Assembly: GCF_020166345.1 (NCBI RefSeq)
Contig: NZ_JAIUJS010000001.1
Span: 496,001 to 560,000 of the forward strand
Direction of reading: 5' to 3'
Source of the DNA: Winogradskyella vincentii
Lineage (GTDB): Bacteria; Bacteroidota; Bacteroidia; Flavobacteriales; Flavobacteriaceae
DNA length: 64,000 bases
This document shows, piece after piece, positions 37,176-46,190 of the stretch; within the stretch, counting starts at the first letter, position 1, and every line of letters starts with the position of its first letter. The notes under the pieces are model-generated. The model had not been told where the DNA came from and ran no database searches. It was given only the letters and a program-made list of their open reading frames with translations. The translations under genes were made by a program, and so were the position numbers.

Positions 37176-37667
37176 TTAAACTTTTATTAGATTTATTGAA
37201 TTTCCTAGTTTATTATGATCTTTATTTTTCAAAAAATCTAGAATTGAAAATATACTTTTAAATAGAGTTGGCTTTATCTCCTGGCTTTGCTTTAAATCTT
37301 TATCAAACTCAATTAATACATCTTTATCTTGATGTAACAACCTTAAAACCTGGTTAAGATTAAACTGATGCGTTTTCAAAATATTGACATCTAAGAATCC
37401 AATATGTTTTAGATTATAGTTGTTAAAAACATATCTGGCTCCAGCACGTTTTGCAGCTTCATTAGAAATATGTTTTTTTATTTCTACTATAGAAACATTT
37501 GCACATGTTTCTTTGATTTCCCTTAATTGTTCTAAAGTATTGTCCTTGCTTTCATTATCTACAAAGCACAGTTCAATATCTTCTATTGACTTTAAACTTT
37601 GAGCCAGTTCTTTTGTTTGAATATCCTTTTCATTATTATGGAAAATTATGATTACTCCTATTTTCAT
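37176..37667 (-). CDS. Short, degenerate GT2-like protein
   Basis: A 163-residue protein with the start of a GT-A fold: GVIIIFHNNEKD and IELCFVDNESKDNTLEQL, matching the neighbour receiver-glycosyltransferase (LCFVNDGSKDNTLSVL). The expected metal motif DAD is DVN here (GFLDVN, residues 91-95), and the acceptor half of the domain is missing. The frame is clean and the 17-bp gap to the next gene holds no remainder, so it is not a fresh frameshift. It probably has no transferase activity; a regulatory or scaffold role beside its active paralogue is inference. Confidence 0.7.
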   Translation of the reverse strand: MKIGVIIIFHNNEKDIQTKELAQSLKSIEDIELCFVDNESKDNTLEQLREIKETCANVSIVEIKKHISNEAAKRAGARYVFNNYNLKHIGFLDVNILKTHQFNLNQVLRLLHQDKDVLIEFDKDLKQSQEIKPTLFKSIFSILDFLKNKDHNKLGNSINLIKV

Positions 37668-37684
37668 TGAGATTTAATTGAGGG

Positions 37685-38872
37685 TTAAACAATTTCTAGT
37701 TTAGCATTTACATCGCATTTTTTATGGTCTTTTCGTTTTCTGTAAACCCATGCAATTTGCGCTAACTGCATTACTATTTTTACTGAATCTTTCATAGATA
37801 GTTTAGATCCATCAGCATGAATCCAACGTTTTAATGGTTGCTCACACAACATAGATTTTGCCTTTCTAAGACCAAAGTGAATGGTCATTCGTTTAAATAT
37901 TTCAACATCAAAAATCCACTGTGTTACAAACTTCTTACCAAAGGCAATGTCAATAACGTCCTTATGGAAAATTTTGGCACCACATTGAGTGTCTTTAAAA
38001 TCCATTGATAAAATTTTCCTGATAATAAAATTGATGGTTAGGCTTATGATTTTTCTTGCCGACTCCTTTGTGATGTCTGCTCCCATTCTAGAAATACGTG
38101 AACCACTAACGATTTTAAAGTTTGACGTTTCAATAGTTTTAACTAAATCATCAAAATCCGCTAGATCTGTAGATAAATCTGCATCTAAGAACCCTATATA
38201 ATCAAGGTCTTCCTTTTTTGCCATATGAAGCATTCCTAGCCTTACAGCTTCTGCCTTACCGCCATTTTTATCACAATCATAAACTGTAATATAATCTTCC
38301 CTGCCCTTTTGTAGTTTCTTTAAAACACTTAATGTATTGTCCTTACTTCCGTCATTTACAAAACATAAATGATAGCCTGAATTTGTATTTATAAAGTTTA
38401 AAAACTCTTCGCTTAGAAGTCTTTCTTCTTCATTATAACATGGTATTACAACACCCACACAACGTTGTTGTATCATTACATTAGCATTTTTATCAATGCT
38501 TCCTTCTACCTCTGGAGCTCCAATTAAGTTCTTTACTCGTGCACAAATTTCAATGAGACTTAATGGCTTTTTCATGTAATCATTTACGCCTAATTCAAAT
38601 GCTTTTGTAATGGCATCATCTTTTGTGTTACCAGATAAAATCATAATTGGTGTTTCAGAATCACGTGTAATTCTTATGTGTGTTATCACCTCAAATCCTG
38701 AGATATTAGGCATATTTAAATCTACAATGACCAAATCTGGATTAAACTCATCATAAGTTTCTAATCCTTTTATCGCATCAGTTTCAATTGCAACTTCATA
38801 TCCTAAATCCATTAAACGTTTCTGTAATGGCAGTAATACTAATTGTTGATCATCTATTGCTAAAACTTTCAT
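37685..38872 (-). CDS. Receiver domain fused to a family 2 glycosyltransferase
   Basis: A 395-residue protein from the ATG at 38872. An upstream in-frame start at 38905 lies at the predicted -7 element, so it cannot be used by this promoter. Residues 1-120 form a complete response-regulator receiver: acidic pair AIDDQ, phospho-acceptor Asp51 (VIVDLNMP), Ser80 (MILSGN) and Lys in MKKPLS. Residues 138-370 form a dolichyl-phosphate-mannose-synthase-like GT2 domain: VVIPCYNEEERL, FVNDGSKDNT and catalytic DAD at 230-232 (GFLDADLSTDL). No membrane helix is seen. Phosphorylation would directly control glycosyl transfer. It heads the operon with the GT-like gene and manA, and a LytTR ladder lies upstream. 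Confidence 0.9.
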   Translation of the reverse strand: MKVLAIDDQQLVLLPLQKRLMDLGYEVAIETDAIKGLETYDEFNPDLVIVDLNMPNISGFEVITHIRITRDSETPIMILSGNTKDDAITKAFELGVNDYMKKPLSLIEICARVKNLIGAPEVEGSIDKNANVMIQQRCVGVVIPCYNEEERLLSEEFLNFINTNSGYHLCFVNDGSKDNTLSVLKKLQKGREDYITVYDCDKNGGKAEAVRLGMLHMAKKEDLDYIGFLDADLSTDLADFDDLVKTIETSNFKIVSGSRISRMGADITKESARKIISLTINFIIRKILSMDFKDTQCGAKIFHKDVIDIAFGKKFVTQWIFDVEIFKRMTIHFGLRKAKSMLCEQPLKRWIHADGSKLSMKDSVKIVMQLAQIAWVYRKRKDHKKCDVNAKLEIV

Positions 38873-38902
38873 AATTAATTGTTTTATGTAATTTCTACGG
38901 TT

Positions 38903-38994
38903 CAAAAGTATTGGTATTGACCTTCAAAAAATTTTAATTTAGATTAATACGCTTCTAAGTGTAGACGAATGGCAATTTGGTGTAGATGATTAAA
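38903..38994 (-). promoter_or_regulatory. LytTR-type site A and -7 element (receiver-glycosyltransferase operon)
   Basis: The -7 element on the minus strand is TACTTTTG (38903-38910, perfect). Half-sites on the + strand are ATTTAGATTAATAC (core base 38941, 31 bp from the -7), GTGTAGACGAATGG (38963) and GTGTAGATGATTAA (38984), with steps of 22 and 21 bp. The intergenic gap is shared with the divergent membrane-protein gene starting at 39056, which could also be affected. Confidence 0.75.
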
Positions 38995-39055
38995 AATAGA
39001 ACGACCTCTTTATTTATATATCTTTACACCATTGATATTAGCATTAAGGTCTTAT

Positions 39056-42000
39056 ATGAAAAACGCCTCAAATAAATATCTAACAGTAGCATTACTCATC
39101 GGTATTGCATTTCATGGTACTTCTATATTTTTTACATTAGAAACTACCTATGATGCACTAATCCATTTGTTCTTTGCAGACCACTATTCTGGTAGTTGGT
39201 TTGAGCCTTGGAATTATAAATGGTACACTGGCTTTACAGTGATGAGCTATCCTCCATTAGTGCATCAATCAATTGCTGCGTTATCTTTTATTGGTGGCCT
39301 AAAATTTGGAATGTTTACCATAGCCTTAATAGGTATTATATTATTTATTACTGGTGTTTACAGGTTTTCATTATTAATAACCTCAAATAGAACAGTTGCT
39401 GGTTACGCATCAGTATTAGCTGTATTTTCCTCATCATTTGTAGAAACCCTTCACATCTTTGGGCAACTGCCAAGCATCATCGGTATTTCTGTATTAATGC
39501 ATGCATTACCTGAAATATACCTATGGTTAAAAACTGGTAAATGGCGTTACTTGGCCACATCCTTATCTCTCATTTCAGTAACGGTAACTTCCCATCATGT
39601 AACACCAATTTTCGGAATGGTATTTTTTATTTTTCCGCTTATCGGTATGGTTATTATGGATGATGCCAGAGAAAAAGTACAAACGATTAAGGAGATTACA
39701 ATCAAGGTTTTTATGAGTAGTTTTTTTAAGCTATTTAAACGCATTATAAGTTTTGGGATGCTCTCTTTAACCATTATTATTGGATGCATTTTACCGTATT
39801 GGATTAATTCTAAAAATAACCCTATAACACAGGTACCTATACCGCATGGATCTAGAGATAATTTTCTTGAAATCACGTCGTCCGGTTTGGTATTTTTCTT
39901 AATTCCTTGGGGCGTTCTACTAGTACTGCTACCTTATATTTTTTACAGGTATTACAGCAAACGCTATTTATTTTTTGGACTATCAATTACCATATTATTC
40001 ATTCTAGGTACAGGTGGGACTACTCCAATCCCTAGAATGGTTCTTGGTGAAACAGCTTTCAATATATTAACCTTAGACCGTTTTACCCTTTGGGCATCAA
40101 TAATGTCTTTACCGCTATTTGGCGAATTTGCTTATCGTTTTGTAGAAGGAGATTTAAAAACCTTGATCCAAGATAGATATGGAGCTATATTTCACAGGCT
40201 TTCTGGTGGTATTCTTGCTGGGCTCTTTTTATTCATGACCATATTTACAATGAGCTTAGGTTATTTTAAACCATCCCAACCTCAAAAGATTAAAATGTTG
40301 CCTATTGTAAACTTTCTTAATCAAGACCAGCACGATCAGTGGCGCTATATGACCTTAGGATTTGGTGATCAAATGGCTTGGTTATCTGCACAAACCAATG
40401 CCTTATCAGTAGATGGCAATTATCATTCTGCGAGACGTCTCCCAGAACTAACAACACGACCAATAGAGCGGTTAGAGAATTCAAAATTCAAAGGTGTTGA
40501 AGGTATTGGGTCACTTCAACAATTTTTAACTACGCCAGAGAAATATAACTTGAAGTATATCTTCTCAAATGACAAGTTTTATGATCCCATACTATACTTC
40601 TGCGGATGGCAACGCTTAAGGCAACTAGAAAATGGAATCATGGTATGGGAAAAATTGAATGTACCACCACTATCATCAATTTTACCGAAAGAAGATGTTG
40701 GCACTTGGCAAAAAATCCTTTGGGGAACCGTACCTTTTTTAACTGTGATTATAGCATTTATATTAAATGTACAGTTTCTTTTGGTACATACCTTAAAGAC
40801 TAGGATTACGGCTGATCCTTTGTATATGAAATTTAAGAATAACTATTCAAAATTCTCAAAGGGATTATTAAAGGCATCGCACATTTGGTCAATTATTTTA
40901 GCAGTAATTGTAGGTTATGGTATTTATATTTTTTACATAAAAAATGAATCACATCATTCACCAGAAAATGCAATTTTGGCCTATTACGACGCTTTAGACT
41001 TTAAAGGATTTGAAAAAGCCCATAGCCTAATTAATCCTGAAAGTGATCTTACTATCGCGCAGTATATGCTTGAAGTTTCGGTAACAGATGGTCTATTAAG
41101 CTCTTATGCCAAGTTAGATGCAATTTCTACTGAAATTATTAGCAATACAGACAGTTTAGCAAGTGTGAAAGTTTTTACAGATTGGATAACACCTCTTGAA
41201 AAGATTAAACAAACGGATTATAAAAAACTTGTGAAGCTAAATGGCAAATGGTATCTACAACCAGATGATATTAATATAGACCTACCACCAGATCAATTAT
41301 ACTCTGATAACTTAACAAAATACTTCAATCAAGGAAGACGAAGAATCACAACAGAACAAACACATCATGAAGATGTATTAAAACAACCTGTTCTTGAAAT
41401 ATTAGATGCCAAATTGGTAAAGTATAAAAACAGTTATGCTATTGTTGGAGAAATTCAGAATATTGATAATGTCCCATCAGATGTTGTTTTAAAAGGAACA
41501 TTATACAATGATGAAAACAAAAAGCTAGCAACGTATAATGCTAAGCATCATATTAAACATAAACTATTACCAAAGGAGGTGAGTTCTTTTAGAATTAATT
41601 TTGAAGGCATTGCATGGTCAAAAACCAATGACTCTATACCAAAAACATTTAATCCTGATGAATTTACTCCCATTGAATTAGAAGAGCAACCAACAAAATT
41701 CAATTTACAAGCTGCAGGAAATATTTCTGGTTCTGATTTATTCAAAAACACAGCAGTTTCGGTAACCAAAAAAGATAAGGATTATCTATTTGGTAATATT
41801 ATTAATACAGGTACCGAAGAAGTCACTATACCTCAACTTTTGGTATCCTATTATGATGCAGACAAAAAACTAAAATGGGTAGATCATTTATTTATTGAAG
41901 AGGGTGTACGCCAACAACGGCAGCAGAATTTTAAATATAAAATGATAGATACATCACCAATAGAGACAATCAGTGAAGATATGAGTAATTGCTATGTCAA

Positions 42001-42145
42001 TGGTTTACCTAATGAGGACATTTCTGATAAAATAGTGGCGGATAGAATTGTTAATCATAATAATACAGAACATCAACAAATTATACATGGAGAATACAAT
42101 TTTATAAAACTTGAAGTAAATACCTATATAGGCAATCCTAACTAA
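39056..42145 (+). CDS. Large polytopic membrane protein with periplasmic NTF2-like and FxLYD-type domains
   Basis: 1029 residues from the ATG at 39056 (an upstream TTG frame opening at 39032 is less likely). Residues 1-400 contain about ten membrane helices with TTYDALIHLFFADHY in the first outer loop, like GT-C or 6-pyruvoyl-tetrahydropterin-synthase-related membrane proteins. Further helices lie near 565 and 620. Residues about 640-750 look like an NTF2/DUF4878-type domain (SPENAILAYYDALDFKGFEK), and about 780-1000 contain two FxLYD-like beta domains (AIVGEIQNIDNVPSDVV, YLFGNIINTGTEEVT). It may act in assembly or transfer of the exopolysaccharide at the membrane. It is coupled by TAATG overlap to the next gene. 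Confidence 0.75.
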   Translation: MKNASNKYLTVALLIGIAFHGTSIFFTLETTYDALIHLFFADHYSGSWFEPWNYKWYTGFTVMSYPPLVHQSIAALSFIGGLKFGMFTIALIGIILFITGVYRFSLLITSNRTVAGYASVLAVFSSSFVETLHIFGQLPSIIGISVLMHALPEIYLWLKTGKWRYLATSLSLISVTVTSHHVTPIFGMVFFIFPLIGMVIMDDAREKVQTIKEITIKVFMSSFFKLFKRIISFGMLSLTIIIGCILPYWINSKNNPITQVPIPHGSRDNFLEITSSGLVFFLIPWGVLLVLLPYIFYRYYSKRYLFFGLSITILFILGTGGTTPIPRMVLGETAFNILTLDRFTLWASIMSLPLFGEFAYRFVEGDLKTLIQDRYGAIFHRLSGGILAGLFLFMTIFTMSLGYFKPSQPQKIKMLPIVNFLNQDQHDQWRYMTLGFGDQMAWLSAQTNALSVDGNYHSARRLPELTTRPIERLENSKFKGVEGIGSLQQFLTTPEKYNLKYIFSNDKFYDPILYFCGWQRLRQLENGIMVWEKLNVPPLSSILPKEDVGTWQKILWGTVPFLTVIIAFILNVQFLLVHTLKTRITADPLYMKFKNNYSKFSKGLLKASHIWSIILAVIVGYGIYIFYIKNESHHSPENAILAYYDALDFKGFEKAHSLINPESDLTIAQYMLEVSVTDGLLSSYAKLDAISTEIISNTDSLASVKVFTDWITPLEKIKQTDYKKLVKLNGKWYLQPDDINIDLPPDQLYSDNLTKYFNQGRRRITTEQTHHEDVLKQPVLEILDAKLVKYKNSYAIVGEIQNIDNVPSDVVLKGTLYNDENKKLATYNAKHHIKHKLLPKEVSSFRINFEGIAWSKTNDSIPKTFNPDEFTPIELEEQPTKFNLQAAGNISGSDLFKNTAVSVTKKDKDYLFGNIINTGTEEVTIPQLLVSYYDADKKLKWVDHLFIEEGVRQQRQQNFKYKMIDTSPIETISEDMSNCYVNGLPNEDISDKIVADRIVNHNNTEHQQIIHGEYNFIKLEVNTYIGNPN

Positions 42146-43356
42146 TGATAAAATCTATTTACATATCGTTATTTGTTTTCATCTTGATTTGTTTGGTTTC
42201 AATACAAACAAAAAGTTTAGAAGATTCTTATGTGTTAAAATCCAACAAATCAGAATTCATTGCTGGCGAACATGTCCAACTCGAATTTGGTTACAATACA
42301 GATTCTGATGTTATGCTATATTGCTCAAATAGCTACGGTTCAATTTTACTAGATCCTGAAATAAGCGCTAAGATTCTTAAATTTAATATCCCAGATTCAA
42401 TTTCAAAAAAATCTGGCGTTTTAAACTGGAAACTGATTGCCAAAACCAATAATCTACAAGGCAGTATTAATGTGAAGCCCAAACCATCTATAAAATCACT
42501 TGAAAGTTATTTAGGCCCTCCAAGTATTGAAGCTGGTGGTACAGATTATACCATGCTCGTAGTTATACCCACTGACGATTTAGATAATCCTATGGCAGAT
42601 AGCACTAAAGTGCAGATTAAGCACCAATTCTTGAATAATGAAATAAGTGATACTGTATCCACCTTACATGGATTTACATATAAAACTATTAATTCTTATA
42701 AGGAAAGTGGAAGGATTTTAATTAGCTCAGAATGTTTGGATTTGAACTCAAAAGAATACGATGTCAATGTTATGCCAGCCATACCAACCAATTTTACAAT
42801 TAAAGCAGAGCGAATCCATAATTATGCAGATGGTAATCAAATTACAACGTTTAAGACGTCCCAAATTATAGACAGATTTAACAATGTGGTTAGCGACGGT
42901 ACTTTTGTTACCTTTTTTATAACTGATCAAAATGGTAATAAAACACAAACTTATGGCTCTACCATTAATGGCATTGCAACAGCGAAAATGTTGCATCCAG
43001 ATCATGAAGAGCAGTGGTCCGTCAAAGCCTATATTGAAGGTATGGCAAACAGTGAAACCATTACCTTAGGCTTTAAACAAGCGATATCAAATTTTGAAGC
43101 AGCATTGTCCGATGACAATAGAACTATAACTGTAGGTCCGTTGCAAAGCTTTATGAAACAGCGTGTGCCTGACGGTCTATTTATTACATTAAGCATCTAT
43201 AAAAACAAGGTTTTAGTAAATGAGATACAAGAGCAAAGCTATAACGGTATGGCAAACTTTTATTTAAGTGAAGATGAATATTCTAACGGCTCATATCATC
43301 TAGAAATAGAAACTGCAGGACTCTCTAAAACCCTTACAAACATCACCTATGAATAG
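42145..43356 (+). CDS. Exported Ig-like/invasin-like protein of the polysaccharide locus
   Basis: A 403-residue protein with an N-terminal hydrophobic segment (residues 5-22) acting as signal or anchor and no other membrane helix. The rest is all-beta. Residues about 205-310 resemble a bacterial Ig-like (Big-1) domain: IDRFNNVVSDGTFVTFFITD, then STINGIATAKM. It probably lies in the periplasm or outside the cell and may bind or guide the glycan. Start overlaps the stop of the large membrane protein, and its end overlaps the next gene by 8 bp, so the three form one transcription unit. Confidence 0.75.
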   Translation: MIKSIYISLFVFILICLVSIQTKSLEDSYVLKSNKSEFIAGEHVQLEFGYNTDSDVMLYCSNSYGSILLDPEISAKILKFNIPDSISKKSGVLNWKLIAKTNNLQGSINVKPKPSIKSLESYLGPPSIEAGGTDYTMLVVIPTDDLDNPMADSTKVQIKHQFLNNEISDTVSTLHGFTYKTINSYKESGRILISSECLDLNSKEYDVNVMPAIPTNFTIKAERIHNYADGNQITTFKTSQIIDRFNNVVSDGTFVTFFITDQNGNKTQTYGSTINGIATAKMLHPDHEEQWSVKAYIEGMANSETITLGFKQAISNFEAALSDDNRTITVGPLQSFMKQRVPDGLFITLSIYKNKVLVNEIQEQSYNGMANFYLSEDEYSNGSYHLEIETAGLSKTLTNITYE

Positions 43357-44872
43357 TAAAAGCAAAAACATATTGCGTGGTGTAATACTCCTTATCTACC
43401 TACTTATTATGGCATTAGTAATTTATGGCATTGCAGCAATATTTTCGTATCTAAACACTGGTGCAGATAGAAGTTCGATGTTGCATACAGAGATAAAACA
43501 AGTTGAACAATATCTACCTAAATTTAATTGGGAACCTATAAATAACGAAGGCAGACCAATAGATGAGCAAACTCTTAATTCAATAGAGAACGATTATTTA
43601 GATGCATGGTATGTAAAACATATAGCATACAAAACCAATTCAATAGTTGGTATTGATGATTATTATACTGAAAGTGCACGTCTAAATATATTTAACATTA
43701 TTGATGTCAATACAAAAAATCGGGTTTCAATTGACGGCATAACCCTTTCTCACAGCCCTAATCTAGAGTTCTTCAGTGAAGATGGCCAAATGGTTGTACT
43801 CACAGATAATAATGTTATTGAATACAAACGCATTTTTAAGGGTGAACAACTTATTTCAGAAGTAAACGAAATATCAACTTACAAAGTAACCTTGCTCTTA
43901 GAGGATGGATTTTGGAGAATTAGACATCTCGTTAAAATTAATAGTGAATTTTATAATCCTGAGACTATTTCCAAACCCTTAGGCATCTCAACTATTAAGG
44001 GTACCAATTATTATCCTCAGGATACACCTTGGAATATGTTTGGTGATGATTTTAATAGATCAATAATCGCTCAAGATTTTAAACTAATTAATTCCTCTGG
44101 CCTCAATAGCATAAGAATCTTTGTACCGTATGAAGATTTTGGAAAGTCTAGGGTCAAAACGGAAAAATTGGAAAAATTGATCGAAGTATTAGATCTAGCA
44201 GAGCAGAATAATCTCAAGGTATTGATAACTCTTTTTGACTTCTATGGAGATTATTCGGTTATAGATTGGTCATTAACGCAGTTTCATGCCACAACAGTTA
44301 TAAATTCTATAAAAAACCATAAAGCATTACTAGGTTGGGATATTAAAAATGAACCAAATTTAGATTTTGAATCCCGAGGTAAATCATTGGTTTTGGCATG
44401 GTTAGATAAAATGATAGATCACGTTAAGTCCTTAGATCCAAACCATCCTGTTACTATTGGCTGGTCTAACACTAAAAGTGCAAGTCTATTAAATGAGAAG
44501 CTAGACTTTATTAGCTTTCATTATTATGAAGATTTAGCCAATCTTCCAGAGCTATACACATCCATAAAAACTAAAATTAAAACTAAACCTATTATCATTA
44601 CAGAATATGGTTTGTCGTCTTATAATGGATTTTGGAATCCTTTTGGAGATTCTGATAAAGACCAAGCGAATTACCATAACAACATTCAAACCATTTTTGA
44701 GGCAAATGATATTCAATTTATGTCATGGACCTTATATGATTTTACTGAAATACCGAAGGAAGTCGTAGGTAGACTTCCTTGGCGTAAAAATGCTCAAAAG
44801 CACTTTGGTTTTATCGATAAAAATGGGGCAAAAAAGGCATCGTTTGCGTATATATCCTCTTCTAAAGAATAA
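43349..44872 (+). CDS. Membrane-anchored GH5-like glycoside hydrolase
   Basis: A 507-residue protein with one N-terminal membrane helix (about 12-32), a domain of unknown type (40-200, possibly NTF2-like) and a C-terminal TIM barrel (215-505). Barrel signatures: STIKGTNYYPQD, LNSIRIFVPYEDF, GWDIKNEPNLDF (acid/base Glu after Asn) and PIIITEYGLSSYNG (nucleophile Glu). These place it in the GH5/GH-A clan, near cellulase or mannanase types. Hydrolases of this sort in polysaccharide operons usually trim or release the polymer in the periplasm. The 3' end overlaps the convergent GT4 gene by 11 bp. Confidence 0.85.
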   Translation: MNSKSKNILRGVILLIYLLIMALVIYGIAAIFSYLNTGADRSSMLHTEIKQVEQYLPKFNWEPINNEGRPIDEQTLNSIENDYLDAWYVKHIAYKTNSIVGIDDYYTESARLNIFNIIDVNTKNRVSIDGITLSHSPNLEFFSEDGQMVVLTDNNVIEYKRIFKGEQLISEVNEISTYKVTLLLEDGFWRIRHLVKINSEFYNPETISKPLGISTIKGTNYYPQDTPWNMFGDDFNRSIIAQDFKLINSSGLNSIRIFVPYEDFGKSRVKTEKLEKLIEVLDLAEQNNLKVLITLFDFYGDYSVIDWSLTQFHATTVINSIKNHKALLGWDIKNEPNLDFESRGKSLVLAWLDKMIDHVKSLDPNHPVTIGWSNTKSASLLNEKLDFISFHYYEDLANLPELYTSIKTKIKTKPIIITEYGLSSYNGFWNPFGDSDKDQANYHNNIQTIFEANDIQFMSWTLYDFTEIPKEVVGRLPWRKNAQKHFGFIDKNGAKKASFAYISSSKE

Positions 44873-46076
44873 CTTCTTGAGAGGTAGTGTTTACAACATT
44901 TTCATGTTGCATTAATTGCTTAAATGTATCTATGTACATTTGTGCAATTTGAGACATAGGGTGCGCTGTTGCAGCCTTATAATTTGTTTTAGCTAAACGC
45001 AATCTGTAAGCTTCATTTACAACTAAAGCTTCAATAGCATTTGCTAAACTACCAACACTGGTTGGATCAAAAAATTCACCCATATAACCTTCATCCTTAA
45101 CTAACAATGCTAAATCTCCTAAATCTGGCATTACTACAGCTTTTCCATAGCTTCCGGCTTGATGTAATACTCCAGAACTTCCAGTTGTGGATGTATAAGG
45201 AAATACCACCACAGCACTTTCCTTAAATAATTTTGGCACTTCTTGTTCTTCTACGTAACCTGTAAATCTTACTTGAGGTACATGATTGTATTTTTCTTTT
45301 ACCGACTCTAAGTAACCTGGTACATTTGGATTATCTGTTCCAGCAATAACAACTTCCAAATCCAATCCAGTAGATTGTCTTACACGTTCAACAGCTTCTA
45401 TCATACCTTCTACTTTTTTGTAGGTTCCGAATTTCCCAAAAGTCATTATCTGTAAAGGACCATCAGGCAAACTATAGTCTGGCTGCTCAGGAATTTCAAA
45501 CGTTCCATGTGGTATCAATTTTACATTCGATGTCAAATACTTAGACTCAAGAATGTTTACATATTTCTGCATGGTTACGGCAACAGTATCAGCTTGTAAA
45601 ATGAGCTTTGTCAAGGTTGTTCCTATAAAACCATATATTTTCTGCATCAATCTATTAGATGTAAATCCTGCGCTTCCTAAATCTACTTCTTCTAAAATAT
45701 TATGAAGCAATACGATATTTGGAATACGCTTTAACTTACACACCAACGGTAACATCAATCCTAAAGCCGCAGCTACTTTTTTGTCTCCAAACTTCATAAA
45801 CTGAAGATTGAATAAAACCGAGTCTGGTTTTGTTTGGTTAATAGCCTTTGTTACTGTAAAAATATTCTTGTAGCTGTTAAACGACCAACATTCCTTTACA
45901 GTTATCTTACAACCAGCTTCAGTAAAATTTAAATCCTTTTGACCTTCTGTTCTATCAGTTAACAAAATTAATTCTGTTACCTCCTGATTCTGTCTAAATT
46001 GTTTTACTAAATGGTATGCATATTCATTAAGTGTTACTTTACTTGGTGGATATGCTGTTACTATTGCTAATTTCAT
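44862..46076 (-). CDS. Glycosyltransferase family 4
   Basis: A 404-residue cytoplasmic GT-B enzyme. The N-terminal MKLAIVTAYPPSKVTLNEYA, central VKLIPHGTFEIP and MTFGKFGTYKKVEGMIEAV, and donor-binding SAVVVFPYTSTTGSSGVL are typical of GT4. It adds a sugar from a nucleotide donor to the growing glycan. It converges on the GH5-like gene and lies downstream of the flippase gene with a 98-bp gap that carries its own LytTR-type site, so it can be expressed separately. A PelF-like polymerase role is possible but not shown. Confidence 0.9.
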   Translation of the reverse strand: MKLAIVTAYPPSKVTLNEYAYHLVKQFRQNQEVTELILLTDRTEGQKDLNFTEAGCKITVKECWSFNSYKNIFTVTKAINQTKPDSVLFNLQFMKFGDKKVAAALGLMLPLVCKLKRIPNIVLLHNILEEVDLGSAGFTSNRLMQKIYGFIGTTLTKLILQADTVAVTMQKYVNILESKYLTSNVKLIPHGTFEIPEQPDYSLPDGPLQIMTFGKFGTYKKVEGMIEAVERVRQSTGLDLEVVIAGTDNPNVPGYLESVKEKYNHVPQVRFTGYVEEQEVPKLFKESAVVVFPYTSTTGSSGVLHQAGSYGKAVVMPDLGDLALLVKDEGYMGEFFDPTSVGSLANAIEALVVNEAYRLRLAKTNYKAATAHPMSQIAQMYIDTFKQLMQHENVVNTTSQEVIL

Positions 46077-46100
46077 TTTGATTTTGTTTTAATTACAGTA

Positions 46101-46190
46101 CAAATTTGCGTTATATCAACCACTTAAATCGTAGTCTTTAGGCGGGCTACCTTTTACTGTAGACGAATGGTTTTTTACTTTAGATTAACC
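46101..46190 (-). promoter_or_regulatory. LytTR-type site B and -7 element (GT4 gene)
   Basis: The -7 element on the minus strand is CAAATTTG (46101-46108, 7 of 8 to TAnnTTTG). Half-sites on the + strand are CTTTAGGCGGGCTA (core 46140, 32 bp from the -7), CTGTAGACGAATGG (46161) and CTTTAGATTAACCT (46182), each 21 bp apart. The outer half-site lies over the last codons of the flippase gene. Confidence 0.7.

Noticed and set aside
37176-37684. Frameshift or truncation joining the short GT-like gene to the receiver-glycosyltransferase gene
   Set aside because: Both frames are complete, the 17-bp gap holds no coding remainder, and the receiver-glycosyltransferase already has its own full GT domain.
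38873-38905. Upstream start for the receiver-glycosyltransferase (11 extra residues)
   Set aside because: The ATG at 38905 lies inside the predicted -7 element, and the receiver fold begins at MKVLAIDD.
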